Below are positions 11,451-23,790 of a stretch of 64,000 nt of DNA, piece after piece. The translations under genes and the position numbers were made by a program. Every line of letters begins with the position of its first letter. Position 1 is the first letter of the stretch. The DNA lies in assembly GCA_946800325.1 (NCBI GenBank), contig OX326956.1, positions 16,409,167-16,473,166 of the forward strand. The letters run 5' to 3'. The notes under the pieces were generated by a model, which worked only from the letters and a program-made list of their open reading frames with translations, was not told where the DNA came from and ran no database searches. This DNA comes from Luzula sylvatica. Lineage: Eukaryota > Streptophyta > Magnoliopsida > Poales > Juncaceae.

Positions 11451-11452
<2 letters not shown>
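8261..11452. mobile_element. 3.2-kb element with ~200-bp terminal inverted repeats, flanked by (TA)n
   Basis: The left end starts GGGGGAGGATCCCTTGACAT. The reverse complement of the right end starts GGGGAAGGATCCCTTGACAT. The two ends stay similar for roughly 200 bp, including a CTCTCTTCGTTGGAACCA block, with scattered differences. Both sides abut TA microsatellites. The interior holds AT-rich sequence (8460-9015), a GGACCAAAATG minisatellite (9020-10081) and A-rich sequence with GC-richer leader-like patches near 10740-11240. No transposase frame is visible, so it is probably non-autonomous, though very large for a MITE. Confidence 0.75.
9020..10081. repeat. Minisatellite built on GGACCAAAATGTAAAT
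   Basis: The motif AAAGGACCAAAATGTAAAT and variants recur several dozen times, mixed with A/T runs. A longer order is visible: GACGTGGCTGC appears at 9366, 9693 and 10071, each preceded by a GCCCCTGG or ACCCCTGG block, giving larger units of about 330-380 bp. Long minus-strand reading frames here (Phe/Trp/Leu-rich) are by-products of the repeat and not genes. Confidence 0.85.

Positions 11453-11490
<38 letters not shown>
11453..11490. repeat. (TA)n microsatellite
   Basis: A TA tract between two inverted-repeat elements. Confidence 0.95.
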
Positions 11491-11493
<3 letters not shown>

Positions 11494-11712
11494 GATGGCT
11501 AAGATACTCAATTAAGTATCATGAGTTTGGTACTTAAGACTTTTTGACCATTAGATTTTCTTTGAGATTTGTGCATTTAGTGATTAGCAAGAACTGATAT
11601 GGTAATCATTAATGATGAGTATATATAGTATTAAAAAACACAAATCAGCAAATATAATGGCCAAAAAGTCCGAAGTACCAAACTCATGATACTTAATTGA
11701 GTATCTTAGCTA

Positions 11713-11716
<4 letters not shown>
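11491..11716. mobile_element. 226-bp foldback MITE, copy A
   Basis: It begins GAGGATGGCTAAGATACT and ends with the near-perfect reverse complement. The inverted arms extend over most of the element, with GAGATTTGTGCATTTAGTGA inside, so it could fold into one long hairpin. It is flanked by (TA)n on the left and (CT)n(TA)n on the right. It is very similar to the copy at 11783-12012. Confidence 0.85.

Positions 11717-11782
<66 letters not shown>
11717..11782. repeat. (CT)n then (AT)n compound microsatellite
   Basis: A CT tract followed by an AT tract, separating two copies of the same MITE. Confidence 0.95.
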
Positions 11783-12121
<339 letters not shown>

Positions 12122-12300
12122 TATGTGTTCGATAACGAATACGAATACAAAAATACCAACCAATGTTAACTAAATAGAATATACAAAATATAAGCACGTA
12201 TACGAATACGAACACGAACAAACACCAATTTTGTTACTAATACCAACGTAAACTATGAAATACGAGATAATGCAAATACGGGATACATATACAAAATATG

Positions 12301-12338
12301 CATCATTATCATCACAACATCACCATAATATCATCATT

Positions 12339-12381
<43 letters not shown>

Positions 12382-12402
12382 CATCATCATCGTCATCATC
12401 TA

Positions 12403-12439
<37 letters not shown>

Positions 12440-12458
12440 GTCACCCTCATCATCATCA
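12301..12458. repeat. (ATC)n microsatellite
   Basis: Long ATC/CAT trinucleotide tract inside the first higher-order unit. Shorter, more degenerate versions sit at 12893-12950 and 13405-13445 in the following units. Confidence 0.95.
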
Positions 12459-14253
12459 TAAAAATGCGGATACTAAAAACAAAACACGAACAACTTAAAA
12501 AAATACAATTACACACAAAAAAAACTAATGTGTACAATCACCTAATACAATTTCGTAATACAAACACGAAATACATATACAAATACGAAATATCATTACG
12601 AGTACGAAAACCGAAAATGAAATACGAATATGTATTTGAATATGAATACGAACATAAGCACGAACATAAATACGATTAGGAATTAAGAATTATGAATAAC
12701 AAATAACGAATTACGAAATACGAGATCACACAAATACAAATATGAACTACGCATACTAATAAAAATATGTGAATAAGAATAATACACGGATACATATATA
12801 CACAAGTGGAAATAAAATACAAATACAAAATATAAATATAAATACAAGTAAAAACACGACCAATTCGATATATTTAATAAATGAGGTCATGCTAATCATC
12901 ATCATCACCATCATCGTCGTTGCCGTCATTATCATCATTATTATCATAAAAATGCGGATACAAATTAAAAAACACGAAAACACAAATAAAAATACACTTC
13001 AAAAAATACAAATACGAACACGAATATCCAATACAATTATGGAATACAAATACGAAATACATATACAAATATGAAATACCAACACGAGTACAAAATACGA
13101 AAATGAAACACAAATATGTGTACGAATACGAACACGAACATAGGCACGGAAAAGAATACTAATACGGACATGAATTAAGAATTATGAATAACAAATAACG
13201 ATTACGAAATACGAAATCACACAAATACAAATGTGAATATGAATACGCGAATAAGAATATTACACAAATACAAGTACAAGAATACAAATATGCAGACACG
13301 AATACGAATATGAATACGAATACAAAAGACGTATACGAAATACAAATATACATACAAGTAAAAAAAAATGAACAGTTCCAAATATTTCAGAAACGGAAAC
13401 ATGTTAATCATCGTCATCATCATCATCACCGTCATTATTATCATCTAGCTGCGGATACATAATACAAAACACATACAGCGGAAAAAACAAATACAAATAA
13501 ACACAAAATACAAATACAATTACAACTGCCAAATACAATTACGAAATACATACACAAGTACAATATACGAAAATGAAATACGACACGTATACACACACGA
13601 ACGTAAGCACAAACACAAATACTAATACGACTAGGAATTAAGAATTACGAACAAAGAATAACAAATAACGAAATACGAAATCACATGAATACAAATACGA
13701 ATACTAATAAGAATACACGAACAAAAAAAAATGCACGAATACAAATACACGAATACGAATATATGGATACGATTGCAAATATGAATAGGAAATACGAATA
13801 CAAAATACAACTACAAATACAATTAAAAAAAAATTACATGCATTATTAAACGACGATACTCATTTCCAAACACAATAATTACAAAGAAACAAAAAGATTT
13901 CACGACTACAAAATACTAATAATTTACAAATAAAAATACAAATACAAATACCCATAAATTGAAATACAAATACGAATACACGAATAATACACGAGTACGT
14001 GAATATGAATCCACATACAAGAATGTTAATTGGAATACGAAACACGAATATCAAATACCAAGATTAAAATTAAAAATATAAATACACATAAATTAAAATA
14101 CAAATACGAAATAAAAAATGTGAGTACGAAGACAAATACGAAATACGAATGAGAAAATGAAAAACCAATACAAATATGAATTATGAATACAAAATAAGAA
14201 CACGAATAAGAAAACACGAATATGAACACGATTATGAATTAGGAATTAGGAAT

Positions 14254-14368
14254 TACCCCTAAATCCTAAAAACTAAACCTCAAACCCTTGAACCCAAAGC
14301 CTAAAGCCTACGATGTAAAGTTCAAACCCTAGATCTAAACCATAAACTCTAAATCCTAAACCCTAAAT
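14254..14368. repeat. Degenerate telomere-like CCCTAAA repeats
   Basis: Repeated variants of CCCTAAA, CCTAAAC and AAACCCT occur in one orientation for about 115 bp, at the right part of the hexamer satellite. The plant telomere unit is CCCTAAA. The copies are too degenerate to be a chromosome end, so this is an interstitial telomere-like patch. Confidence 0.7.
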
Positions 14369-14530
14369 ATGAAATACAAAATATGAAATACGAAGCGAGA
14401 ATTTACGAAACACCAATACAAGCACAAATACAAATGCGAAATATGAGATACAAAGTAAAAATATACGAAAGACTGATATGAATACAAATACAAATACAAG
14501 CACGAGCAAAAATACGAATACAGGAACAAA

Positions 14531-15766
14531 ATTGCCAATGATGTATAGCAAATAAATTTTTTAAAGTAGGAACCCTTTAAATTTTATAAAAATCATGATA
14601 TACTGAGACAAATACACCGTCGTAGCACATTTTATGTCATAGTAAAAGTATTTGTTCTTTCGAACGCATTTGACTGTCTTAGTTTCTAATAATTGAATTA
14701 ATTAAAACTAGATATTATTGTAATTATTGTAATTGAACTCATTATTAAAAGTTGGGAAAAGTGATGTATTTTTTTTGTTAAATATTCACATTTTTTAGTT
14801 GTTTATTTGCATAATGCATACAATGCATCTATAATTCATTGATATATATGTTATACACAATGTAGGAAAATATTTTTTTAATATAAATCTTTGACGTTCG
14901 TAAAATATGTTGTTTTTTAGCTGTACGAATTATATCATAAAACATGTTGCGATTCATATAAGAAATACTCATAAAAAACATAAAAATCAGAAAAAGTAGG
15001 AATTTTTTTTACAACGAACCCGCGCAATTGATCGAGTACCACGGTAGTGGTCCTTCAAAGATGAACACATAATAAAAAATAACGTTAACTGTTATTATTT
15101 TTAGTTTTAATAGATAATTGAGTTTCAATGTTTAAATGGTTGAAGATATAATGTACAACTTGTTAAACTTGCATGCTTTTAGTTTAAAAAAAATTATATA
15201 CTAATTTGTAATTTTCACTATCAAAATTTCTTTCTTAAATATGTGAAAGAGTATTTTTTTTCAAATTGTTAATTATATATGATTTGAATTTGGAACTTTT
15301 TTTATGTATTAATTCGTGACGTTAAACATCGTAGTTCCTTCAATTTTTAGGGGTTTAGTTTTATTTTTCCAATCTGTACATATTTTTTCATCAAATAGGT
15401 AAGTTTTTTATACTTCATTTTTCTTTTAATGTATAGTATAATATTTTATTACTAAATGGGGAAGATATCTGGTTTCACATTTATTATACATAGCTCTAAT
15501 CGAGAACAGATGGGGAAATTGTGACACTTTTTTTTTTTTTGTTGTTGTTGTTTCTATTGCAACCCAAATTATACATATGTATGGAAGAAAAATATAATTA
15601 GCACCCAAACTCATCACAATATCCTTGATGAGGTGACAAAGTAAATTTATTAGCATTTCTAATGGACTCAATTATCGACACGTATAATTAACACATTAAT
15701 AATTATAATATGCTAATATTAGTAAATGTTAAATGACGTGTCAATTCAATTAAATCGTTAATTGAC
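14531..15766. other. AT-rich DNA without recognisable genes
   Basis: I see no supported coding frame, RNA gene or element ends here. There are only T-runs and short AT-rich sequence. Confidence 0.6.
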
Positions 15767-16984
15767 TCAATCAACAATATTAATCAACCTACTTAATCAT
15801 CTCTTGATGCGTCATCAAGAATGTTATTTTTGTCGTTTAATTTCAGCTCTCCTGTTCACGCATGAAAAAAAATATAAAATCTTACGAAACTCCAAAATGT
15901 ACCTGCCATATTCTCCATATTTGCACTATTGCATTTAATTAACGTGATAATTAGAACTTATCATTAAATATTCATCAATATTGATTCAAATTTATGAATT
16001 CGAACTAATGTTAATTACATATTAAATTAATAGCTAACATGTGTTAGCTATAATGTTAATTACATATATTAACTTAAAACATAGAGCATGTTATGGTACA
16101 TTTTGGAGCAAACTAATTTTTTTTTTAATATCAGCTCTGCTGTTCACGCGTGAAACAAGATATAAAATTTTATGAAACTCCAAAATGTACCTGATGTATT
16201 CTCCATATTTGTACTATTGCATTTAATTAACGTGATAAATTAGAACATATCATTAAATATTCATTAATATTGATTCAAATTTATGAATTCGAACTAATGT
16301 TAATTACGTACTAAATTAATAGCTAACATGTGTTAGTTATCATGTTAATTAAATATATTAACTTAGAACATAGAGAATGTTATGGTACATTTTGGAGCAA
16401 AGTAATTTTTTTTAATATCAACTCTGCTGTTCACGCGTGAAAAAAGATATAAAATTTTATGAAACTCCAAAATGTACCTGTCGTATTCTCCATATTTGTA
16501 CTATTGCATTTAATTAACGTGATAATTAGAACATATCATTAAATATTCATTAATATTGACTCAAATTTATGAATTCGAACTAATGTTAATTACGTATTAA
16601 ATTAATAGCTAACATGTGTTAGTTATCATGTTAATTAAATATATTAACTTAGAACATAGAGCATGTTATGGTAAAATTTGGGGGAAATTATCAATTTTTC
16701 ATTTGAAAATTCCAACGGAATTTATAAACCCGGTACTTTTTATCAGAAAAGAAATAATGACTAAATTTGGTTTGTTAATTAATTTGATTGACTGAGATTT
16801 AAAATCCGGTACCACCGGGTTTTTAAAACCCGTTCCAGATTATTTTTGGAATATTTTCAAAATTCTGGTTATTTTTCGAATTTCCAATCCAAACAAGGTT
16901 ACATGCAGAAATGCTCCTTAATAATACTAATCAACCTACTTAATCATCTTTTTCCGCCTCATCAAGGATGTTATTTTTGTGTTA
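15767..16984. repeat. 65-bp direct repeats flanking a 3 x 288-bp tandem array
   Basis: A block containing AATCAACCTACTTAATCATC and ending near GATGTTATTTTTGT occurs at about 15775-15833 and again at about 16928-16981. Between them lie three tandem units of about 288 bp that start CAGCTCTCCTGTTCACGC (15844), CAGCTCTGCTGTTCACGC (16132) and CAACTCTGCTGTTCACGC (16419). Units 2 and 3 resemble each other more than unit 1. No coding frame is kept across units. Confidence 0.8.
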
Positions 16985-17084
16985 TGGGGCCTCCGTATAT
17001 AATTTCCGTATGAAACTATGGCTCAATTGTTAATTTTTTATGGTATAATTTATAGTTGTGTTCTTTTTTTCTTTTTTTAAATGA

Positions 17085-17575
17085 CATTTTCTTTGTTAAT
17101 TGATGAAATTTCAAATATATATTTCGGTTTTATGTGTATTATTCACGATTTTCTTTGATTTATTTTAAAACTTTAATTTTGTTTGAAATATAACATGTTA
17201 TATTTGATTTATTTTGTGTGGATTTATAATGATGGACCAATTCCACAGACCATAATTAATTATAATGTATACATTCATGATATACCAATTTCATGAATCT
17301 TTTTTAATTATAATATATTTTACATTTTTTCTGTTAATGGATGAAATTTCAAATATATTTTTTGGTTTTATGTGTATTATTGACGGTTTTCTTTTATTTA
17401 TTTTGAAACTTTAATTTTGTTTGAAATATAACATGTTAGATATGATTTAGTTTGTGTGGATTTATAATGATGGATCAATTTCACATACCATAATTAATTA
17501 TAATGTATACATTCATGATATACAAATTTCATGAATTTTTATTAATTATAATGTATTTATTGACATCAATATATT
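17085..17575. repeat. Two tandem units of about 238 bp
   Basis: The sequence GATGAAATTTCAAATATAT and what follows recurs 238 bp later (17102 and 17340), giving two similar AT-rich units. They lie just inside the Helitron 3' end and are probably internal repeats of that element. Confidence 0.75.
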
Positions 17576-17678
17576 TGCAAACATATCATGATTATATTAA
17601 TTGAGTTTAAACGCACCCGCGCAAATTCTATTTAAACAAATTATACAAAAATATGTAAAAATAAATGGTATGAAGTCT

Positions 17679-17704
17679 CGCGCAATTGCGCGGGCTTTTG
17701 CTAG
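17679..17704 (+). mobile_element. Helitron 3' terminus: GC hairpin plus CTAG
   Basis: A perfect palindrome CGCGCAATTGCGCG (17679-17692) is followed by GGCTTTTG and CTAG, then a T. A short GC-rich hairpin about 10 bp before CTRR-T is the hallmark of Helitron 3' ends. The 5' TC end was not located. The element may include the tandem arrays upstream. Confidence 0.65.
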
Positions 17705-18830
17705 TTATTATAAATGGGGATGATATATTTGGCTAGTATTCTATTTTGTAACCTCCTAAAACTTATTTGTTTAATCAATTTCTTGAACCACCATCATCCG
17801 GCATATATGTAATGAAAATAAATTGTTTTTTTTCAAACATAATATTAATACTTAAAAGTTGGTTTAAAATAAGAAGCATGTAACCCAAAATTTTATTTTC
17901 TATTTATTTTTTCTTAAAGAATTATGGAGGAGGCTACGAATATCCTCCATCCAAATATGATCTTATTCGGTGTTCTTTTACAATAATTCTCTTTATAGTA
18001 TTTTTCCTAACCTATCTATTTACGAAACGAATCAATTTCTCTCTATAAAAGGAAATCTAACTTTGGACTTTTTTTAATCTATTAACAACTCAGCCCACTA
18101 CAATTAAATATCTTAATACAATTTACAAAATTGGGAATGGTCTCTCCGGCCCGTAACAGTAAACAAGGCCCATTTCACATTCATTCTCGATTGCTCTGAA
18201 CTCTTTTTCACTCCATCTTCGTGTACTTGGCGTTGTATTTTCTTTTTATTTATTTTATTTTCTCATTTCAACTCATAACCTCTCATAAGTCGTAACATAT
18301 AACATGTTATTTTTTATGTCTCACACTCGACCAATTGAATTATGAATTTATTGACTACATACTTATGACTTATGAGAGACTAATGTTTGTTCCTGATACG
18401 AAATTATTAAGGACTGAAATTAGTCGCTAATACAGACTTATTAAACGACACTAGATTCGTGGAACTTCACTGGCAATTGATTATAACTAGGAGGTAAGTT
18501 AATAATAAGTAAGCATGCTGAGCATGTTTTATTTAGTGTTGTTAAGATGGCAAAAAATAGATTAGTAAGCTTGAAATTTGTAAAAGAAAATACAAAAATT
18601 TATTTTAGTATTCTAAAAGGAAATTCTCATGTCTTAAACACCTATGATTTATCAACCGGATCATAGGAACTCGAGAGTCGAGATATGACATTAAATAATT
18701 GTGTTCTTGGATTTAAAAGGGTTACCTAAATCAAAGCACCATATAAATAATATCATAGTTACAATAATATACGGATCATCCTTCTTTAGTTGATGCAATA
18801 GATTTTACATAAAAAAAGAACGTACATTAC
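17705..18830. other. AT-rich DNA without recognisable genes
   Basis: I see no coding frame of note. A segment around 18770-18796 (CATCCTTCTTTAGTTGATG) resembles the C-terminal end of the gene that follows (18990-19010), a short local duplication of unknown meaning. Confidence 0.5.
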
Positions 18831-18837
18831 AATACAT

Positions 18838-18843
18838 CTTATT
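18838..18843 (-). terminator. Candidate polyadenylation signal AATAAG
   Basis: On the minus strand AATAAG lies about 155 nt after the stop codon of the small membrane-protein gene, in T-rich context, a usual distance for a plant 3' end. Variants of AATAAA are common in plants, so this is only suggestive. Confidence 0.35.
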
Positions 18844-18997
18844 CAAGATCAAGAAGAATTGAACTATCAAACAATGTGTAACAAAATTACAGATCAACCA
18901 AATCAAAGCAAAAATATATATGATAGCCATAGTCACACAACACATACATATATCATTATATGTTGATTGTAACCAAGGCAGTCCAGACCATCCTCCT

Positions 18998-19372
18998 TTA
19001 GTTGATGTTCAAGAGTTCATTCAACGCACCAGAAAAAACGAGCATTATTTGAGATGCTCGCATCACGGCTCTTCCCACAATACCATAATACACCGGATCA
19101 TCCAATACCAACCAGCTGAGAACTATCATCCCAAGTCCAAAGAAAAAGAGGACGAGAAGAGCCGTGTAAAAAGCGCATCGAAAATAGATGATTTGAGAAG
19201 TAAGGACTTCTGGCAGTGGCATCAGTGCAGCCACAAGTGCCGATATGGCAATGGATCTTCCGACGCGGGCTAAGTTCACAGGTAGTCCTTCTGGATCAGC
19301 TTGTTGCCGAGGGTTGAGATTGAGAGCATTAGCTGGTAGCTCTTGGTTGACTGCGATGTTATCGTTAGCCAT
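18998..19372 (-). CDS. Small membrane protein of unknown function
   Basis: This is a single-exon frame of 124 residues on the minus strand. I do not recognise the family. Residues 1-35 are polar with a Pro/Asn-rich stretch. Residues about 38-56, 67-90 and 104-120 are hydrophobic, giving two or three membrane segments with short charged turns (Asp-Asp near 91). The ATG at 19372 has a favourable context (ACAATGGCT). It lies about 100 nt downstream of a TATA box, so the 44 further in-frame residues upstream are probably 5' UTR. The surroundings are repeats, with no neighbouring gene to suggest a role. It could be a real lineage-specific gene or a remnant; promoter, start context and poly(A) signal favour a transcribed unit. 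Confidence 0.55.
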   Translation of the reverse strand: MANDNIAVNQELPANALNLNPRQQADPEGLPVNLARVGRSIAISALVAALMPLPEVLTSQIIYFRCAFYTALLVLFFFGLGMIVLSWLVLDDPVYYGIVGRAVMRASQIMLVFSGALNELLNIN

Positions 19373-19470
19373 TGTTGGGACTTCTGAAAGCTTAAATTGG
19401 AGGGAATTGTTTTTTTTTTCTTTTGAAGAAAAGTGAAGTGAAATGTTGTGAAAGATACTTCGGAGTTTGG

Positions 19471-19477
19471 ATTTATA
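19471..19477 (-). promoter_or_regulatory. TATA box of the small membrane-protein gene
   Basis: On the minus strand the sequence is TATAAAT, placed so that transcription would begin near 19440-19446 and leave a 5' UTR of about 70 nt with a CT-rich start. This decides the ATG at 19372 over an upstream in-frame one. Confidence 0.55.
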
Positions 19478-19704
19478 AAGGGGACTGGAGTTTTTTAGGG
19501 CCATGGAATTTTTTAGGATTGAAGTCTGACTGGCCAGGTATAATTAATTATTTTGTGTGCAAAGAAGTTGAGCTTTGTCTACTAAGAAGTTTTTTCCTAA
19601 TAATGAACATGGTTCATTTGAACACTACTTTTCTATTGACATGATTTTCATGAACCAGATGCATATATAAATTTCATGAACCAGATGTAAAAATAAGATG
19701 AAGT

Positions 19705-20030
19705 GATGTCATTTTATATGGTCAATGATTCTTGTTGTTACGGATCTTATGTTATGAAATATTTTTGTATTATATGTTTTATAGAAATATTACACAGATT
19801 TAAGCACACAAGATCCTATAAAAGAACTGACAAAGAAAGAAGCCATGCATAATTATTGTATATATTTTCAAAAAAAAATTATTGTATACATAATACTAAT
19901 GGATTTCACCATACTATAAAAATATGTTTATAATAAATATATATTTCTGTTGATAATAAAATATGGCGATTAGTGACTTTGTCTAGAAAAATATACGTGC
20001 TAGATGTCAAAAGAAATCGGTCAGAGATCC
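19705..20030 (+). repeat. Direct repeat, left copy
   Basis: About 330 bp match 21245-21575 closely, including TGTTGTTACGGATCTTATGT and the AATATTACACAGATTTAAGC segment. The right copy runs on into family R, so this copy is a separate fragment of that family. No coding frame is shared. Confidence 0.8.
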
Positions 20031-20039
20031 TATAAAAAA

Positions 20040-20485
20040 AGAAGCCATGCATAATTAATTGTATACAGTAGCGAAATCATCGGACACATGCACGAGTCAT
20101 TTGCAACTTGGTTTCGAATTGAACCACTTGCACATTTTGCATTTTAGACTAATATATACCATTAATAACCGTCATTCTTCATAATTATTGCTGTAAGCAA
20201 AATTAAACATCACGTAAGTTCAAATATTAGCATTGAAGAAACATCATAAAGATTTAAAATGTTGATTTGGAACCATATTAAAAAATAAAACATATAAGTC
20301 ACATAAGAAGTAAATTAATATGGGATGATACAATACATAAATGGCTAATTTAGCTTTAGAAGCAACATTAATGAATTTTCATGACATGTAAAAAATGAAT
20401 TATACCCATAGTGATCAAAGATTAATGTAAGGATAAAAACAATTAATTTTCCAAAAAAAAAAGAAAAAAGAAAAAAAGACACGCT
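20040..20485. other. AT-rich DNA without recognisable genes
   Basis: Nothing coding is supported here. It contains short AT-rich sequence and an A-rich stretch near 20450-20475. Confidence 0.5.
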
Positions 20486-20560
20486 ACATTTTGTTGAGCT
20501 CTCTTGGTGCCTTTAAAGGTAAAGCCGCATCTCTTTCCACATGATCAATTTTTGGCTGAA
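20484..20560 (-). pseudogene. Possible isolated terminal exon
   Basis: On the minus strand a pyrimidine-rich tract ending TTTCGTTTCAG is followed by an open stretch of about 23 codons, then a stop at 20484. The sequence is rich in charged residues and looks more like coding sequence than its surroundings. No upstream exon was found. It may be a fragment of a captured or decayed gene, or chance. Confidence 0.2.
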
Positions 20561-21244
20561 ACGAAAAAAAAACTGTTAGATATACTTGACATATTTGTGT
20601 GGAAAATAAAAAATAATAATTAACAAATACGTCAATGATGCACTTTTTAATTATTTGTTCAAGACAGACGGTAACATCTACGAAGATAATCAGTACATGT
20701 CTCATATTGTGTTATAAATTTAAAGTCACTTCCAATGTATTATTTTTAGACCTTTTCACTGTACTTACTATATATTATAATGCAAAGCAAATTACAGTTT
20801 AAATATAACTTTCTATTTGTTTATTTATTTTATTTATATTTAAAATAAAGATATCTATGTTACCTCTCCTTGCACGGTCAGTGTGTTGGTCTCCAATCTA
20901 TTTTTCTCCATTTGTTCCTCTCCTTTTCATGGGTCGACAAATTCTTTTTGTCCTAAAAAATACCAAAAATACAAAAGTAAGCAAATAATTATCATTTTTA
21001 TTGTTTTAAGGTTCAAAAAATCTAACATTTTCATTTGCATAGCATCTTCGTCTTCTAATCTTCTCGATTTCCGATTTCTAAATTTGTCCTCTGAAACTTA
21101 TTCACATAAAAATATCATTTAAATCCTAATGTAATGGACAATTTAGTGATATAATATGAGAAATATTTTTTAATAGAACTACATTTTAAAAAACTGATCA
21201 TGTATATAATTATTGTCATTTATTTTATGGTCATCTGATTCATT
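20561..21244. other. AT-rich DNA without recognisable genes
   Basis: No supported frame. Short open stretches are typical of AT-rich noise. Confidence 0.5.
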
Positions 21245-23230
21245 TTATAATAGAAGAAGTGATGTCATTTTATGGTCATCTGATTCATGTTGTTACGGAT
21301 CTTATGTTATGAAATATTTTTGTATTATATGTTTTATAGAAATATTACACAGATTTAAGCACAAAAGATCCTACAAAAGAACACGTGTCAAAGAAAGAAG
21401 CAGTGCATAATTATTGTATACATAATAAAAAATAAAATAAAAATAATACTAATGGATTTCACCATACTATAAAAATATGTTTATAATAATATATTTCTGT
21501 TGACAAGAAAATATAACGATTAGTGATAAACTTTTTCTAGAAATAAAATGTGTGCTAGATGTCAAAAGAAATCTGTCCCTTGATTTCAACTTTTTTTTTT
21601 GTTATTGCAAACTATTTTATGAACTTGTCATAAAAAATGACTTGATTTATGATATTTTTAAAATCTTATTATTATGTTTAAGTTTACATTGTAATTTTAA
21701 GCGAAGAGAATATTATAATTTCCCTGATGCGACATATGTTCCCACGAATGCATCATGCCTATAATTTCATGAATATATCATGCAAGTTTTATGTTGAATT
21801 CGTACAAAACAAATGTTCAAAAAGTACATGACAAAATGTTTATATTATTTATAATAGATAATGTGAGATATCATGACTATATAATGAAATTAAGATTACA
21901 AATTTCAATATAATGTCTTTAGAAATTAGTTATGGTTGATTTTCTTGAAATGCTTATATTTCAGATATGGGAGAAAATCAATATTTTCATTTCTCTATTT
22001 CACACGACAATGCAAAAATTAGGAGTAAATCCATGAATAAGATTTAAAGATAATACAACAACAAGAGTCGAGTGTTGAAAACATAAAAATCTTCATTTGC
22101 CTTGATAATTAAAAGAACAACAATATTTGCCTAAAATAATTTCATGATGAGCGTTCTCAAATTTTCATAGAATGTATGAGTTTTATTTAGGTCCGCCCGA
22201 AGTATTTGGAGACCCGAGGCTAATTTTACAAAATGGTCCCTAAACTTATTCTTTTAAAATATATATATATTTTATATTTAGTAACACAAATATATTATTT
22301 TCTGTTTTCCATAAATAAAAAAAATATATATATATTATCTAGTTGCGAAATACTTGTGGATCTGCTATATAATAAAATAAAAATTAATCAATTAAATTTC
22401 GAGAGTATGAGTTATCTTTTTGTAATGGCACTCTTTTTTTAGAATGACATATAGGTGATAATTATATTATCTTGTTTTAATTGAAGCATATACATTTTCG
22501 ATTGATCTGAGTGCAATTGTTTTTGCAAAAAAGTAAAAGTAAAATAAAATAAGTCACTCGGGTATTTTGCAAAGTCACTGTAAAATTCAAACTAATCAAG
22601 AAAATAAAATGGGCCACTTACCAGCGTTTTGTATTAGAAAGAAATTTGTGTTAAAAAATAGTGGACTCGGGCTCTTATTATTTCAAACACTTGTTTTATT
22701 TTTAAGGCTTTAAGAGAGAATATTTAAGAATGAACCCTTTCTAGTATTGGATCCTAGGCCCGAGTTTTTTGGGCATTTGCTAAGAACTGGTCCAATTTTT
22801 TTCGATTTATATAGAATTGTTTTTTTGTTCCTCGTGTACTTTCGAGAAACCAATTTTGCCCGATTTTAAGTTTCTCTTTGAGGTTTGAGATAGTGATGTC
22901 TAACCGCTTGTGCTAGCAAATTTTGACGGACCGCCCTGATTTTATTTTGTAATTTTGAGTCTCGTTTTAGTTGATATAATGTGAATAAGCATAAGATCAT
23001 GAATTAAAACTAAGAGACACAGTTCACGGAGCAGATGACAGAGTTAGATGTCATGTCCGGAAAAATTGTGTTTATAATAATGTACTTTATAGACGACGGA
23101 ATATAACGATTAATGATAATTTTTTCTAGAAAAAAAATGTGTGATGGATGCAAAAAAAAGTCTGCCCCTTGATTTTTAACTTTTTCTTTAATTTTGTTAC
23201 TATAAACTATTTTAATGAAATCCTCTGACA
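21245..23230 (+). repeat. Family R repeat, copy with unoccupied LINE site
   Basis: This segment aligns in order with 44.9-49.6 kb. The core ATGGGAGAAAATCAATA lies at 21962, followed by the variant ending CACGACAATGCAAAAATTAG. The segment at 22600-22680 matches the flanks of the LINE at 45911-46599 but lacks the LINE. The part at 22790-23230 matches 48580-49030. No coding capacity is conserved. Confidence 0.7.
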
Positions 23231-23790
23231 TTGTTACCATTTATGCTACAGAGCATTCCTCAATCCGAAAAGAAGTTACTCCAGAATCCAATGAACAACA
23301 ACGATTACTTAGTCAAAATTGACAATAACCTAACGAATATTCATGCTAACGGAAGAGACCAATACCCACGGAGAACTAATCTCGAAAGTAGCTTGTGCGG
23401 AAGTCCTTTGTTGCTGCTTCAACTCATGATCCTTCCTAGTCAACAGAGATTTCTTGATTTTCCAAACTAAGTTCACATAAGACAAGGCTAACCGTAGCCT
23501 TTGAACTTGCGAGTCAGTGCTTTGCTTTTGTTGACGCATATTAAGGAAAGCAATTGAAGAACCCCTTGTGGGCTTTTCTAAGCAAATCCACACCGTAAAG
23601 GCAAAAACCTACCATAGGCAGGAATACCATTACTAATTGCGACAGGTGAAACCGATAGAATAATACAAACAGTTAAAAAGCTCGCGATGGACAGACTTTC
23701 CAATTTACAGAAAAGCGATAGTGGGAACAGTAATGATGCAAACCATACCATATTCCCCCAAATTTTTTCCCGAATCGTCAGTTAAACTAA
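23231..23790 (-). pseudogene. Possible captured gene fragment with two exon-like blocks
   Basis: On the minus strand an open block of about 80 residues (stop near 23330) follows an acceptor-like GATTTGCTTAG at about 23580. Before it, a second open block ends at a donor-like CTATG/GTAGG near 23615. GC content is higher than in surrounding DNA. I do not recognise the protein. Exon-like blocks set inside repeats suggest a transposon-captured or decayed gene fragment; this is an inference without homology support. Confidence 0.3.

Noticed and set aside
19705..21575. Direct repeats as the LTRs of a retrotransposon
   Set aside because: There are no TG...CA ends, primer site or polymerase between them, and the right copy continues into family R, so they are repeat fragments.
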